A DNA stretch of 22,962 nt, taken from a virus. The stretch's first letter is position 1; the number at the start of each line of letters is the position of its first letter. The stretch is taken from the IMG/VR virus record IMGVR_UViG_3300027668_000110, positions 1 through 22,962 of that record. One strand, 5' to 3'. The notes beneath the pieces are model-generated. The model saw only the letters and a program-made list of their open reading frames with translations, did not search any database and had not been told where the DNA came from. Below, piece after piece: positions 22,316 to 22,962 of the stretch. The translations under genes and the position numbers were made by a program.

Positions 22316-22762
22316 TTAAAAGGGTTCAATTGGTGTCCATGTCATATTTACTCCTGGTATTATATCATTCCAAGTGATGACCCCTGCTTCTCCTGTGTTA
22401 GCTATTAGTTGTGATCCCGTAGGATTTACTAAAGCGGTTCCAGTTACTGTAACACTTCCAGTAGATAAGGTCAACGCATTTCCAGTTACAATTGCCGTAG
22501 CGCCTCCAGAAGCCACAACAGTTCCAATACTTAATGAAGTAGCGTTACCCGTAACAGAAAAATTAGCATCTGCTGAAATTGTAACAGTTCCGGTTCCTAA
22601 AGTAAGTCTATTAGGATCTACTGGAACAACAGTACCTGCTATTACTACTGGAGTACCGATACTAATATCTAAGGCGTTACCTGTTACTTGAATTGTTACA
22701 TTGTTGTTATCATCGACCGTAGAAAAGGGTCGTTCTGCAAATGAGGCAAATCCGAAAAGCAT
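22316..22762 (-). CDS. Repetitive beta-rich virion protein, 148 aa
   Basis: This 148-aa protein is made largely of imperfect repeats of the type VTGN....S.GTV at about residues 26, 70 and 92, interspersed with GTVVPVDPNRLTLGTGTV and TGSVTVTGTALVNPTG. It ends in a tryptophan-bearing tail (VITWNDIIPGVNMTWTPIEP). Repeats of this kind, with the W..I.PG...W..I ending, are known to me from neck, collar or fibre-associated proteins of marine phages. They probably fold as a beta-solenoid or repeated beta-hairpins. The opening LFGFASFAERPFS may be an attachment peptide. It lies 3 bases after the stop of the S74-domain gene and 7 bases before the fibre-like gene. Molecular function is inferred from composition only. 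Confidence 0.8.
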   Translation of the reverse strand: MLFGFASFAERPFSTVDDNNNVTIQVTGNALDISIGTPVVIAGTVVPVDPNRLTLGTGTVTISADANFSVTGNATSLSIGTVVASGGATAIVTGNALTLSTGSVTVTGTALVNPTGSQLIANTGEAGVITWNDIIPGVNMTWTPIEPF

Positions 22763-22765
22763 TGG

Positions 22766-22962
22766 TTAACTCTCCAATGTTTCTATTCTAGATTTTAAAC
22801 TATCGTTTTGTGTTTTAAGTTCTTTGATTGCATTAACTAATACTGGTATTAAATGTGAGTTAGTTACTTTTAAAGCCTCATCATTTTCATTATCAATAAT
22901 AACATTGTTATCACCTTCAAGTGCAAGAATATCTTGTGCTAAAAATCCATATTTTTTCATAC
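22766..22962 (-). CDS. C-terminus of a tail spike/fibre with S74 intramolecular chaperone domain
   Basis: Only the last 65 or so codons are in the window; the gene runs off the right edge, so the Met visible there is probably internal. KYGFLAQDILALEG, ALKVTNSHLIPVLVNAIKEL and the terminal coiled coil KTQNDSLKSRIETLE match the C-terminal half of the peptidase S74/endosialidase chaperone domain. In this family the domain drives trimer assembly of the fibre and then cuts itself off. The cleavage-site residues lie upstream and cannot be checked. The gene probably encodes a receptor-binding spike or fibre. It lies directly upstream of the repetitive 148-aa gene in the same operon. Confidence 0.88.
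   Translation of the reverse strand, partial: MKKYGFLAQDILALEGDNNVIIDNENDEALKVTNSHLIPVLVNAIKELKTQNDSLKSRIETLES

Noticed and set aside
1-22962. tRNA genes, attachment sites or an integrase
   Set aside because: I found no cloverleaf-like sequence, no recombinase motif and no flanking direct repeats by eye; a dedicated scan could still find a weak one.

Overview
The window looks like a stretch of a marine, AT-rich tailed-phage genome (short-tailed type more likely than not). The GC content is low, genes are tightly packed with many ATGA/TAATG stop-start overlaps, and several proteins belong to families that recur in marine viruses, particularly those thought to infect SAR11-like hosts. These include the DUF3310 protein, the 'FRRGGNVGSG' and 'GGRVGYAYGG' proteins, the 'DDVPAMLS..EFVMTADAVRG' protein and the glycine-linked 'CTMMNESYGFGSFRN' C-terminus. 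Terminase, portal, major capsid protein, RNA polymerase and integrase are not in the window, so both the host assignment and the morphotype are inferences. No tRNA, rRNA, CRISPR array or insertion sequence was seen.

Layout. (1) Positions 1-7599, minus strand: the replication module. Read in transcription order it holds a 112-aa unknown gene, a 181-aa coiled-coil gene, a 262-aa possible ssDNA-binding-like gene, a tandem hairpin/terminator block, an archaeo-eukaryotic-type (AEP) primase, a UvrD-like helicase, a DUF3310 protein and a family A DNA polymerase with 3'-5' exonuclease. It ends in two tiny cysteine-rich proteins (53 and 40 aa) and a membrane-anchored small protein cut by the left edge. 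(2) Positions 7600-9085: a divergent promoter region and the only plus-strand gene, a compact SNF2-family helicase. (3) Positions 9082-22962, minus strand: the virion module. In transcription order it holds an S74-chaperone fibre/spike C-terminus (cut by the right edge), a repetitive beta-rich protein, a fibre-like protein, a 741-aa neck/tail protein, a 522-aa protein with repeats and poly-Gly linkers, three small virion-type proteins, a 407-aa GGRVG-motif protein, three probable internal/ejection proteins (271, 466 and 1412 aa), a 24-aa micro-ORF and a 63-aa membrane protein that may be a holin-type lysis protein.

How it fits together. The primase would make primers, the UvrD-like and SNF2 proteins would supply DNA unwinding/translocation, and the polymerase would extend. 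No DnaB/T7 gp4-type replicative helicase is visible here. The polymerase carries Leu at the position equivalent to E. coli Pol I Phe762. A recurrent promoter-like pattern TTGAC(A/T)-N16-TATATA occurs upstream of the 181-aa gene, upstream of the SNF2 gene and, oddly, straddling the primase start. The two transcription units meet end to end at 9082-9085, where the SNF2 gene and the 63-aa gene overlap by 4 bases.
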